DNA of 52,424 nucleotides from CAZUWH01 sp964624075 (GCA_964624075.1 CAZUWH010000019.1:1-52424), one strand, 5' to 3'; shown: positions 36,804-45,394, numbered from the stretch's first letter. The notes: generated by a model not told the origin, from the sequence alone. Program-made: numbers and translations.

Positions 36804-39014
36804 TTATCGTGAAACGACTCTCGGATCATTCAGGCGACGCAGCCTCAAGTATTTCTCCAGAGGATGCACGGAAAAGCCATACCACCCCTCCGAGACATGG
36901 GGGGCTATGCCTTTTTTCTCCATCCATATCAAAAGAATCTCCTCTTCCCGGACCGGTAAACCGGGCAGGGATGAGTAGCCAAGCACATACAGATGATTCT
37001 TCCGCAATACGCCTGCCGAGGCTACTGCATAATTGGCGAGCAGGGCGAGTTCGGCATTGATGGGGTCAATCATTCCCATCGTCAGGCTGAAACCGTCTCC
37101 GCGGAAAAAGTTGACCGGGAACCCCCGCGCGATGAGAACAATGGTTTTGTTGCGCCCCTCGCACTTGAACTTGTAGGCAAGACCGGACGTGTTGACCTCG
37201 ATACTGATCTGACGGATATCCGCCAGTCGTGCTTCTTGTGCCAGAAGGCGGGCATGTTCGTCGTCCCCTCCTTCGAAGAACCGGATGATTTCCTCAAATT
37301 CCACTCTTTTGGACGACGCACTAACCAGGAAGATTCGTTCCGGAGGCGCATGGGCGAAAGCCGCCAGCATGGAAAGCGTGAAGGACCGTTCCCCCGTTGC
37401 CCCGATCACCACGAGTTCGGTGTCGAAAAGATCCGTCAGATCCTTGTGCGTCTTGGGCAGGACTTCGTAACCATCGGCCCGGGCAACGGCGGAAACCTCG
37501 TCGTTACTGTCGAGGACCAGGATACGACACGCCATGCCTTTTAGGCTCAAGGCAATGCTGCGCCCAATGATACCATAGCCGATGATGAACACATGCCGCA
37601 GGGCCAGGAATTCATTGTAGCGGTACAGAAGGTAGGCCAGTTCGTCAATGACCCGCCGACCAATGAAGAAGGTTTCATAGCGCATTTTTATGTTCGAACG
37701 GGCGATCGTCAGAGCAGGGTAGGACAGGCCATGCTTCTGTATGGCGTCGGCACAACGTATGGCCCCTGACATGGTTTGCTCAACGGCGCCGACGATGGCC
37801 TCGGGAGACAACAGGCCCTCTGCGCAACATCGGCGCAATGGTTCATAATGATAGCCTCCGTCTTCAACTATTAGTAGCCTGTGCCGGTCGGTCAGCGCTG
37901 GCACAATCGAATCGCACAGGGCTCTGTAAACGAGACGCTCCATGGCCTCGCCAAATGTCGCGGCACGTTCTGCAATGGATTGCCCAGAACGGAGCAGTTC
38001 AAAACTGTTCTCCTTGATACGGGCATGATACACAGTACTGGGATGGTTGGCGGGGATGGGGGTCACCATTCTGTATGGCACGGCAACGAAGACCGACTTC
38101 GCGAACAGGGCGTTGAAAAGCCTGTCGAGGGTGAACACGTCTTCCAGGCAGTGATTGATATGCAACACGATGGTGTCAGCCAGCCACTGCGACGGTTGTC
38201 CCCGTTGGATCACTGTCGAGAGCACGGGAAGATGCAGGCCGGCCGCCTGGAGCGCGGTATGAACGACGATCGCGCGTTGAACATTTGCCGAAAGCGGTGT
38301 GCATGCTGGCAGGGTGCCGGCACAGTGAACGACAGCCTGTTCCACCTCCATGGCACCCTTCAGGGTACCGGCCACAAGCTTGTAGCCAAGCGCATGGAGT
38401 GTCTCGCTCAAGCTATTCCAGACTGACGGCGGGGCATACCGGCCGAGCCTTTCTGCCACGGCGATGGTCATATGCAGGGCATTCAGCACATCGGCCGTCT
38501 TGCTGTCAGGGTGGTAAGAATATATTCCATTTTTTTCTCTGCATGAAGCATGTTCCGGCACACCGAATTCGGCAAGACACAATCTGTTTTCGACCAGACA
38601 CACAGCATCCCAGCGGACGTGATGGTGCACGAGGTCTGCGGCATGCGCTACGGCGAGCGCCTGCAATACCTGCCTGAGCATCAGCAACAGTTCAGAGGAG
38701 GTGAGGAGACGAATCTTTTCTTCGGAAGACAAGTCAAGCTGGGAGAAAACAGGTGTTGTCCAATATAAATATTGGTTCTGTCCTGGAAGACCTACCTCGT
38801 GGATCGGCATGAGATTCGGATGGTTCAATGCCTTAAGTGTCATGGCAGACCATGATACCCTCCCCATGATGGATGAGCTAACATTGTGAAGGATATGAAG
38901 GGCAACAAATCTATGATTAAGCAGGTCATATACCATGTAACGATCAATCGTTGGGAGCTGTACGATTATTCCTTCATTCCTATACCTGTTTTCAAGTTCA
39001 TGAGGAATAGACAT
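36804..39014 (-). CDS. Pseudokinase fused to S-adenosylhomocysteine hydrolase-like domain
   Basis: This is a 736-residue protein. Residues about 18-160 follow a Ser/Thr kinase N-to-C order: YMVYDLLNHRFVALHILHN (strands 1-3), LKALNHPNLMPIHEVGLPG, LLMLRQVLQALAVAHAADLVHHHVRWDAV, then LAEFG. The HRD catalytic motif is replaced by HHH and the DFG motif by EFG, so it is a probable pseudokinase. Residues about 300-736 resemble AdoHcy hydrolase. They show RLLIVEDGGYHYEPL, IVGAVEQTMSGAIRCADAI (like GxxEETTTG), YPALTIARSNIKMRYE (active-site lysine kept, aspartate to glutamate), VFIIGYGIIGRSIALSLKG (NAD loop) and LVVIGATGERSFTL. The ATG at 39014 has GGAGAAAG upstream. The frame is also open upstream into the FGE-like domain. 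I do not know this fusion; its substrate is unknown. Confidence 0.7.
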   Translation of the reverse strand: MSIPHELENRYRNEGIIVQLPTIDRYMVYDLLNHRFVALHILHNVSSSIMGRVSWSAMTLKALNHPNLMPIHEVGLPGQNQYLYWTTPVFSQLDLSSEEKIRLLTSSELLLMLRQVLQALAVAHAADLVHHHVRWDAVCLVENRLCLAEFGVPEHASCREKNGIYSYHPDSKTADVLNALHMTIAVAERLGRYAPPSVWNSLSETLHALGYKLVAGTLKGAMEVEQAVVHCAGTLPACTPLSANVQRAIVVHTALQAAGLHLPVLSTVIQRGQPSQWLADTIVLHINHCLEDVFTLDRLFNALFAKSVFVAVPYRMVTPIPANHPSTVYHARIKENSFELLRSGQSIAERAATFGEAMERLVYRALCDSIVPALTDRHRLLIVEDGGYHYEPLRRCCAEGLLSPEAIVGAVEQTMSGAIRCADAIQKHGLSYPALTIARSNIKMRYETFFIGRRVIDELAYLLYRYNEFLALRHVFIIGYGIIGRSIALSLKGMACRILVLDSNDEVSAVARADGYEVLPKTHKDLTDLFDTELVVIGATGERSFTLSMLAAFAHAPPERIFLVSASSKRVEFEEIIRFFEGGDDEHARLLAQEARLADIRQISIEVNTSGLAYKFKCEGRNKTIVLIARGFPVNFFRGDGFSLTMGMIDPINAELALLANYAVASAGVLRKNHLYVLGYSSLPGLPVREEEILLIWMEKKGIAPHVSEGWYGFSVHPLEKYLRLRRLNDPRVVSR

Positions 39015-39157
39015 GACTTTCTCCAGTCTCATCCTATCATGGATGTGTCCAGATTTGTTCTGACCCGGCCGCAAAGAGCCCTGTTCTCTCCATGCGTGAA
39101 GGGGCACCGTATCGTGTGGTTTCCAGGAGCGATCCTCTGACAGGGAGCCATGACGGA

Positions 39158-39701
39158 GGGGAATCAGGAAAACCCTGAATCCCGTGTCCGGAAAGGTCTG
39201 GTCAGGATCCAGACGGCAAGCACACGGCGCCGTGCAATCGGAGAACAGCCACGATCCCCCCTTGACAATGTGGCGATAACGCTCTGCCTTACCGACTGGC
39301 GTTGCCCCGCCAGGATACAATCCAACAGAGGTCGTATGCCCCAGGGATAACGCCGGGCGAGAAAGGCGTTAGGGGTTCCATCCGGCAACCATGTCCCGTC
39401 CCGGTAGGCCTTTCATCCACTCCGCCTCGGCGGGATCCGGAGCACGCCTCGACCAGATGTTGCCGTCATCCACAGGGGGATTCGCCGCAAGGAAACGGGC
39501 GAACTGGGCGTTGGTCACCGGATATCTGGAGGCCCAGAAATCACAGGGGATATCGAACCGGTAGGGCATGGTCCCGGATAATCCGTCTCCCCCCAGCATC
39601 ATCGGACCGGCTGGAATACGACACAGAGCAAGAGCCTCGTCACACACACCTGACCGGGGATCCCCCCCCCCCCAGTCGGGATAAGACCATGCCCACCGCA
39701 T
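39158..39701 (-). pseudogene. Formylglycine-generating-enzyme-like (FGE/SUMF1, C-type-lectin fold) domain, frameshifted
   Basis: Three frames together give an FGE-sulfatase-type domain. CRIPAGPMMLGGDGLSGTMP and FDIPCDFWASRYPVTNAQFARFLAA lie at 39620-39470. After a stop at about 39372, FLARRYPWG is at about 39360. VKGGSWLFSDCTAPCACR and FPDTGFRVFLIP, at 39265-39158, are the usual GGSW...RCAxR...GFRv end. The central GNVWEW segment is missing. The domain follows the NACHT-like protein on the same strand and is offset from it by one base at a G-tract. Such domains often form the ligand-binding end of signalling or conflict proteins; catalytic activity is not implied. A stop and at least two frame changes suggest decay. 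Confidence 0.65.
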
Positions 39702-41061
39702 GCCTGTCCTGCACCGACAGGGCGCCCTGTTCGACCAACCGCACGAGCCATTGCCGGATCCGGTCCAGAATCGCCTGACGGGCCGGGCATGCTTCCATTC
39801 CGGCTAGAGCCGTGCCCGCCGTCCAGGCTGCATGCCATGTGACATCATCTACCGCCTCCGCAGGTGGCAGGGGGGGACAGAGTGTCTGCACCGCCGCAAT
39901 GCCCGTTTCCGGCGCAACAAGGCCGACCGCCAGAATGAATGCCTGGTGCCAATGGGTCTCGGTGGTTCTGGACAGCGTTGCAGCAAGCGCAAGCAGATCA
40001 TGATGTCCATGCAGCACGGTGGCCGCGAGAAATGCCTGGAGGGATCGGCTGCTGAAAACCAGTTCCCCTCCTGGCATCCGCTCCAGAAGACCCGATTCGC
40101 TTTCAAGGAAATGGTGCAGGGACTCCCGTACCGCCGGATTCCATGAAGGCAGGCAGGCATGAAGCGAGTTCTGTAGAATGGCAGAAGGGAAAGGTTCCCC
40201 CGCGACAGAACAGGCAGCCAGCGCTGTACAGGCCGTCCGTGCCGCGACGGAAAGCGGCGCATTTTGTTCTGCCGGTTCTCCCTTGTCTGGCCCGGTTCCG
40301 CACGTCTGGATTTGATGAACAGCGTCAGGAGACCAGCGAGCCATGATGACCTGGAAAATAGTTTGATACAGGGACTGTTCGCGGGTCAGCCATGTTTCTT
40401 CGCCATGCACCTGAAGGGTGACAAGATGGGAAATGATTCCTGGTGAGAAGGCCAGGCGAGTCACATCAAACCGGTCGATGGCTGTCCAGATGGCGCCAAG
40501 CGCTGCCAGGCTGTCGTCCTCCGGAGCGGTCCGGCGCAGGGCTGACCACCAGACATGGATCAGCGTGTCTCTCGTTTCAGAGGTAATGTAGGCTAGGAAG
40601 ACCGTTTTAAACCAGTTGGCAAGTGGCGCATGCTCTCCTAAAGAGAGTCCAATATTAGATGTAAATAACCAGATGACTGGCGCCGGCTGAAGAAGGCTGG
40701 CGCTCTGATAGGCCAGATAGCAAAGTGTTGTTGTCTTGCCTGAACCCGCACCTCCCACGAGCAGGACCCTTGAATAATGGGCGATGGTCTCGATGGCGGG
40801 CATGGGGAGGATCTGCCAATCCTTGCCTATCTCCAAACCTTTCGTTTCAACCTCCGACGGCAGAATCCGGTGTCTGCAGCCGTTGTCGTCTTCGCAGACA
40901 GCAACTCTGTCCCTTGTAGAAAGAGGAATGTGAACATCACACAAACATGGAACTGAACAGGCCTGGCCGCCTGTATTGCCAGTGCAATGCCAAGCCTGTC
41001 CTAGAATCTTGTTAGTCCAGTCCAGTATATTACTCAGATATAGGTTGACCATCCTTTCCAT
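39640..41061 (-). CDS. NACHT-like STAND NTPase lacking Walker B segment
   Basis: This 473-residue frame starts at an ATG with GGGAGGATCTC upstream. Walker A is RVLLVGGAGSGKTTTLCYLA (residues about 98-117), followed by the first strand VIWLFTS. The expected LLDGLDE Walker B/sensor region is absent. The sequence resumes with RLAFSPGIISHLVTLQVHGE, then WLTREQSLYQTIFQVIMARW and VFSSRSLQAFLAATVL. These match the winged-helix part of NACHT proteins (LP-R-LYe-v...rW; F-HrsfqEyLAA). A deletion of roughly 100 residues is therefore inferred. STAND NTPases sense ligands and oligomerise in defence or signalling. The frame ends just past a 12-G tract (12 C on the plus strand); with 11 G it would fuse to the FGE-like domain. 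Confidence 0.6.
   Translation of the reverse strand: MERMVNLYLSNILDWTNKILGQAWHCTGNTGGQACSVPCLCDVHIPLSTRDRVAVCEDDNGCRHRILPSEVETKGLEIGKDWQILPMPAIETIAHYSRVLLVGGAGSGKTTTLCYLAYQSASLLQPAPVIWLFTSNIGLSLGEHAPLANWFKTVFLAYITSETRDTLIHVWWSALRRTAPEDDSLAALGAIWTAIDRFDVTRLAFSPGIISHLVTLQVHGEETWLTREQSLYQTIFQVIMARWSPDAVHQIQTCGTGPDKGEPAEQNAPLSVAARTACTALAACSVAGEPFPSAILQNSLHACLPSWNPAVRESLHHFLESESGLLERMPGGELVFSSRSLQAFLAATVLHGHHDLLALAATLSRTTETHWHQAFILAVGLVAPETGIAAVQTLCPPLPPAEAVDDVTWHAAWTAGTALAGMEACPARQAILDRIRQWLVRLVEQGALSVQDRHAVGMVLSRLGGGGSPVRCV
39662..39673. repeat. Coding-region poly-C tract (12 bases)
   Basis: Twelve C on the plus strand form twelve G in the coding strand of the NACHT-like gene. With 12 G the protein ends after GGGGSPVRCV. 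With 11 or 14 G the frame continues into DPRSGVCDEALALCRIPAGP, the start of the FGE-like domain. This geometry is typical of slipped-strand on/off switching. Confidence 0.85.
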
Positions 41062-41577
41062 GAGATCCTCCCGTCTATTTGTGCCTGTTTGTGCTGTTCT
41101 GTCGTCAGAAACATCTCCTTTATAACCCGGCCACTAGGCATCCTCTTCCCCGGGGTGGAAATATGGCCCGGTGGCGCCTGCGTATCGCAGCATCCTGCCT
41201 GCATCGAGGGCGGTTCAATTCGTGCCAATATTTCCTGCAGCGGGATAAAAATCAGGCTGGATCACTTTCTTTTGGAATGTGGGCATCCCGCCCGCGAACG
41301 GGTGGGCGAGACCCCCACCCTCCCGGGTCGACCTGAAATCATCCCACTCTAATATGAAAGAAATACTTTTTCATGATAGAAGCACATGCTTAGTCTTCAA
41401 CATCTGCATACGAAAAATTGTTAATGAACATGGAGAAACATAGAAGCATCCGTGACAGGAAATGTGGTGATTCGTTGCCATTTTGAAAGGGGAATACGGA
41501 ACTTATGTTCTGGAATTGCTGCGAATATCAGAAGGGCACCTAATGATGCCGACAAGCCGGTGCAAAGGACACGTCCT

Positions 41578-41690
41578 GGCCCTCCCTGGAGGGGAGACTC
41601 CCAACCTCCTGGAGAAGACCCTTCCTCCCCCCCCCAGGGGGAAGGCACACGCCCTTCCCCCTGGGGGGGGGGTGGGATGGAAGTAAATAT
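41578..41690. repeat. Family A repeat, extended
   Basis: Successive hairpins CCCTCCCTGGAGGGGAG, CCTCCTGGAGAAG, TTCCTCCCCCCCCCAGGGGGAAGG and CCTTCCCCCTGGGGGGGGG alternate over 110 bases. The order and spacing resemble the copies at 50890-50985 and 49690-49740. Confidence 0.65.
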
Positions 41691-41711
41691 ATTCACATGC
41701 GCAGGATCGTC

Positions 41712-41743
41712 ACTCCCACGAGTCCTTACTCCCACGAGTCCTT
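41712..41743. repeat. Tandem 16-bp duplication
   Basis: ACTCCCACGAGTCCTT occurs twice without a gap (41712-41727 and 41728-41743). It is a simple recent duplication in a gene-free interval. Confidence 0.85.
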
Positions 41744-41824
41744 GACGCAAGGCACGTACTCGGTCACCAATAGGCATCAGGAATAGACCCGGATTCGTTC
41801 GGTGACAAAAGGCGTTTCCCATGC

Positions 41825-42820
41825 ATGACCGTTTTCACGAGCGTGCGAACGAAATTGCCGCGGCCCTTTTTAGGCCGGCGACCCGATGCGGTGATTCCGG
41901 TCATGGGCGGCAACGATAACCGGCTGTGGCAGGTGCGCGTCAGCGATCAGGTCCTGGCCTTGAAGCCCTATCTTCGCCCGGCGAACGCGCCGCTTGATCC
42001 CCTGGCAGTCGAGTTCATCCGTGCTGGCCTTCCTGCGTCGCCATGACATCGTTGACGTCCCAGAGCCGGTGTGGAAAGCCGATCCTGGCTTCGGAGCCGC
42101 CCTGTATGGCTGGATCGATGGTACACCGGTGCGGGTGCCAGGCCGTGCTGAAATCGATGCCATGGTCGGTTTCCTGGAACGACTTCAAGTCTTGCGGGCA
42201 ACGGGAGGCGCCGCGACCTTGCCATTGGCGGCTTCTGCCTGTTTGTCAGCCCTGGTAGCGGTGGAACAGGCCGATGCGCCCGTCTGGAACACTTGAAGGA
42301 TGCGAGTGGCTTTCCTGAACGCGGTAGCCGCCTATCACGGTTCCCAGGACCTTGGCCTGTCTTTCAACGAGTCGGTTGCCGAACGATGGCTGTCGCCGTC
42401 TGATTTCGGCTTCCACAATATCCTGAAAGACCGCAATGGCTGGCTTGTTTTTCTAGATTTCTAGCATTCCAGGTAGGATAACCAGATCAAGGCGGTGGCC
42501 GACATCCTTCTCTACCTGGACAGCTTTTCATTCCAGCTTCTGGCGCAACGCTTTTCCAAAGGCGTAGAAGGGCTGTTCGATGAACAGGCGTGGGCTTGCA
42601 CATTCCAGGCCCGCTTCCGGTTGCTTTATCGCTGTACGGTGTCATCTGGTGCATGGCCCTCCTGGCTGCCTTCCTGCCCGAGCATTGGGAACGGCGCTTT
42701 CTGATCGGTGCGCGCACTGAACGGGAGGCTCTTCTGGCGCAGCAACTGAATCGCGCCAGATCAGCCCTGGCACGGACGCAAAAAGGGGGACATGACTGCG
42801 ATGGTGTCGTCCCGGTCTAG
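41825..42820 (+). pseudogene. Decayed aminoglycoside-phosphotransferase-fold protein
   Basis: Pieces in all three frames align with one APH-fold family protein. VMGGNDNRLWQVRVSDQVLALKPYLRP (nucleotide-binding start, including lysine) comes first. FLRRHDIVDVPEPVWKADPG, then ALYGWIDGTPVRVPG and EIDAMVGFLERLQVLRA follow. Then come LSPSDFGFHNILKDRNGWLVFLDF (catalytic loop with D and N, then the metal-binding D) and QIKAVADILLYLDSF. The last piece is VIWCMALLAAFLPEHWERRF. Right after FLDF two in-frame amber codons occupy the positions where relatives have glutamate and tryptophan, before DNQIKAVAD. Several frame changes are also present. The combination of nonsense mutations and frameshifts indicates real decay, not sequencing noise. 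Confidence 0.75.
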
Positions 42821-42928
42821 CCTCCGGGACATGCGTGAACGAACGTCCCCGAGACTGCCTTGGCATGGTGTTTCGCGCTAGGTGATGCAAGCATAAGGTG
42901 TCCCCGTCTTTCCCAGGCGTTCTGGCAC

Positions 42929-43759
42929 CTACCGTCCCATCAGCACCGGCAAGGTCATATGCCGCAGGATGTGTCGTGTCACGCCCCCCGTGACCAGCCC
43001 GCGCAGCCGCGAGTGGCCGTAGGCTCCCATGACCATCAGGTCGAACCCCTCGGCAACGGCATGAGACAGGAGCATGGCGCCAACGGCCATATCTTCGGCT
43101 TGCAACGCGAAGGCCTCCGCCCTGACGCCGTGCCGGGCCAAGTGGTGACAAATGTCGGCGCACGGGATGTCACCATGTGAGCCATTGACAGGGTTGACTG
43201 TCACGACCTGAACGTGACGAGCTGCCACGAGAATGGGGATGGCATCGTGCACAACGCGGGTGGCCCCGCGACTGGCGTTCCAGGCTACCAACACCCGTTC
43301 TCCCACGGTCGCGAAACGCCCGACATAAGGTGCCACCAGCACGGGCCGGCCGGTTTCCAGAAGCAGATGATGGATCAAGCCACGCTCGCCCTGCGTGGAC
43401 ACGTGATCCGGGTCGCGCTGTCCCAGCACGACCAGGTCGACATAACGGGCATGCAGGGTCAGCATCGCCGCAAGACTGCCATCTACTGCACGCCATTCGC
43501 TCACGGCACCTTCCCGCTCGGCGGCGGTGCGGAATATGGTCTCAGCGACCGTGTGGACCGACTGGGCGAAACCTTCCTGGATCTCAACCGCCTGCGAGTC
43601 CAGTTCAAGCATGAGATGTTCAGGCAATGATTGCCACGGCCGGATGAACAGGCCGATCAGACGAGCCTCCTGCAAACGGGCCAATCGGGCTGCCACCTTG
43701 AGGCGTATCAGGTTGTTCGTGCGGGCGTCCACATGGACAAGGATATCCCTGTAGGCCAT
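42929..43759 (-). CDS. Universal stress protein, tandem UspA domains
   Basis: This 276-residue cytosolic protein has two Usp domains. The first starts MAYRDILVHVDARTNN and the second at GERVLVAWNASRGATRVVHDAIPI. The second ends with VMGAYGHSRLRGLVTGGVTRHILRHMTLPVLM, the ATP-binding GxxGxSRLRGxxxGGVTRxxL pattern, so the C-terminal domain probably binds ATP. In the first domain the corresponding segment, VVLGQRDPDHVSTQGERGLIHHLLLETGRPVL, lacks the full motif. The ATG at 43759 has AGGAAGAG upstream. It diverges from manC. The 213-base spacer holds GGTACAATGTACC (43796-43808), a small palindrome that could be an operator. Confidence 0.92.
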   Translation of the reverse strand: MAYRDILVHVDARTNNLIRLKVAARLARLQEARLIGLFIRPWQSLPEHLMLELDSQAVEIQEGFAQSVHTVAETIFRTAAEREGAVSEWRAVDGSLAAMLTLHARYVDLVVLGQRDPDHVSTQGERGLIHHLLLETGRPVLVAPYVGRFATVGERVLVAWNASRGATRVVHDAIPILVAARHVQVVTVNPVNGSHGDIPCADICHHLARHGVRAEAFALQAEDMAVGAMLLSHAVAEGFDLMVMGAYGHSRLRGLVTGGVTRHILRHMTLPVLMGR

Positions 43760-43972
43760 GGTCTCTTCCTGTCAGGGCCGATCGTTTGGGAATCTGGTAC
43801 AATGTACCCAATATACGATATGCGACGTAATGTACACAGTGCGATGGAACAGAGGCAAAAACGTGTCTCTCTCATATCCTGTTGCAGGATCTATTGTCAG
43901 ATCAATCGTTCAATGATGTCATGACACTTCCCGGGCACTCAGAACGATTGCTCACAAAGAAAGAGTCATCCC

Positions 43973-45394
43973 GTGGCCCATCTGCCCGTCATTCAGCCCG
44001 TCATTCTGTCCGGAGGCGCCGGAACCAGACTGTGGCCACTGTCGCGCAAGCATTATCCGAAACAGCTGGTCGCACTGACCTCCAGGCACAGCCTGTTGCA
44101 GGAAACGGCGTTGCGCGTCGCAGAAGGCGGTTTTGCCCCGCCGTTGATTCTTTGCAACGAGGCCTATCGTTTCATTGTCGCCGAGCAGCTACACGCGGTG
44201 AACATCAGGCCGGCCGGCATCGTCCTGGAGCCCGAGGGCCGCAATACGGCGCCAGCGGCAGTAATGGCGGCCTTGTTGGCAGCGCCAGAAGCCATTTTGC
44301 TCATCATGCCTGCTGATCATGTCATTCTGCACAAGGACCGTTTCCATGCCGCCGTCGTGCTGGCTGCTGCCGCTGCTGCGCACGGTCTGCTTGTGACGTT
44401 CGGCATCAGGCCCGATCGGCCGGAAACAGGCTATGGCTATATTCACCGTGGATCCGCCTGGGACGGCCTGCCTGGCGTGTATGGGGTCGAGCGATTCGTC
44501 GAGAAGCCCGATCAGATGACGGCGCAATGGTTCCTGGAGAGGGGAAACTATCTATGGAATAGTGGCCTGTTCGTCTTTCAGGCAAGACGTTATCTGGAAG
44601 AACTGGATCCCTGCCAGCCAGAGATGATGGCCCTTTGCCGCATGGCACTGGAGGGAGCCTCCCATGACCCCGATTTCTGCCGTCTGCCTGCTGCCCCCTT
44701 CCATGCCGTGCCGTCCGTCTCCATCGACCATGCCATCATGGAGCGCACGCCCCATGCCGTGGTAGTGCCCGTGGAGATGGGGTGGAGCGATGTCGGTTCC
44801 TGGGCGACCTTATGGAACATCGGTGACAAGGATGCCGAAGGAAACGTTTTGCAAGGGGATGCCCTTGCCATCGACAGCCATGATTCATATGTCCATTCGG
44901 AAGGGCTGCTGACGGCCGTGGTTGGGGTTGAGAACCTGGTTGTCGTCGCTACCAGGGACGCCTGTCTCGTGGTTCCCAGAGGCAAGGTTCAACAGATACG
45001 GGCAGTTGTTGACCGCCTCGAGCGTCAGAAGCGGTCAGAGGCCATGACTCGTCCGACCATCTATCGACCCTGGGGCTGTTATCGCTATATTGACGCCAGT
45101 CCGCGATTCCTGGTCAAGCACCTCATCGTCAACCCGGGCGAAAGGCTTTCGTTCCAGAAACATCAGTATCACGCCGAGCACTGGATCGTCGTCCATGGCA
45201 CCGCCTCTATCGCCTGTGGAGAGAATACATTCCTATTGCGTGAGAATCATTCGGCCGATGTTCCGGCCAACGTACCGTATCGACTGGAGAACCCCGATCG
45301 GGAACCGCTGCAGGTGATCGCGGTGCAGCTCGGAACCTGTCTGCCGGCAGAGGATATCGTCCGCCTCGAAGAGGCTTATACCTTTGAGCCTTGA
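43973..45394 (+). CDS. manC: Mannose-1-phosphate guanylyltransferase / mannose-6-phosphate isomerase
   Basis: This 473-residue bifunctional enzyme supplies GDP-mannose for surface polysaccharide. The GTP-transferase half opens with VILSGGAGTRLWPLSRKHYPKQL and has GIRPDRPETGYGYIHRG, ERFVEKPDQMTAQWFLERGNYLWNSGLF and VPVEMGWSDVGSWATLW. The C-terminal cupin is the isomerase half, with YRPWGCYRYIDASPRF, VKHLIVNPGERLSFQKHQYHAEHWIVVHGTA and ENHSADVPANVPYRLENP. The start is GTG at 43973 with AAGAAAGAG upstream; no better in-frame ATG exists. Its stop codon (45392-45394) lies inside a family C repeat, so the last residues are repeat-derived. No other polysaccharide genes flank it. Confidence 0.95.
   Translation: MAHLPVIQPVILSGGAGTRLWPLSRKHYPKQLVALTSRHSLLQETALRVAEGGFAPPLILCNEAYRFIVAEQLHAVNIRPAGIVLEPEGRNTAPAAVMAALLAAPEAILLIMPADHVILHKDRFHAAVVLAAAAAAHGLLVTFGIRPDRPETGYGYIHRGSAWDGLPGVYGVERFVEKPDQMTAQWFLERGNYLWNSGLFVFQARRYLEELDPCQPEMMALCRMALEGASHDPDFCRLPAAPFHAVPSVSIDHAIMERTPHAVVVPVEMGWSDVGSWATLWNIGDKDAEGNVLQGDALAIDSHDSYVHSEGLLTAVVGVENLVVVATRDACLVVPRGKVQQIRAVVDRLERQKRSEAMTRPTIYRPWGCYRYIDASPRFLVKHLIVNPGERLSFQKHQYHAEHWIVVHGTASIACGENTFLLRENHSADVPANVPYRLENPDREPLQVIAVQLGTCLPAEDIVRLEEAYTFEP

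Larger units (their letters stand above)
41062..41824. other. Gene-free interval with repeats
   Basis: No gene is supported in this 0.76 kb. Bases 41280-41340 hold a GC-rich block (GCATCCCGCCCGCGAACGGG, then GGCGAGACCCCCACC) that loosely resembles 20355-20385. Bases 41340-41470 are AT-rich and may carry the upstream signals of the NACHT-like gene or of the decayed phosphotransferase. Bases 41578-41690 are a large family A repeat, and 41712-41743 a tandem duplication. Confidence 0.6.

Noticed and set aside
36804..39320. Reading the FGE-like end and the pseudokinase-AHCY protein as one 838-residue protein
   Set aside because: The frame is open across both, but a good ribosome site and ATG at 39014, and the lack of a complete FGE domain upstream, favour two genes. 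A read-through fusion is not excluded.
41712..41743. Start of a CRISPR array
   Set aside because: Only two directly adjacent 16-bp copies without spacers, so it is a simple tandem duplication.
43780..43930. FNR-type operator in the usp/manC spacer
   Set aside because: ATTGTCAGATCAAT near 43890 only partly resembles TTGAT-N4-ATCAA and is too weak to annotate.
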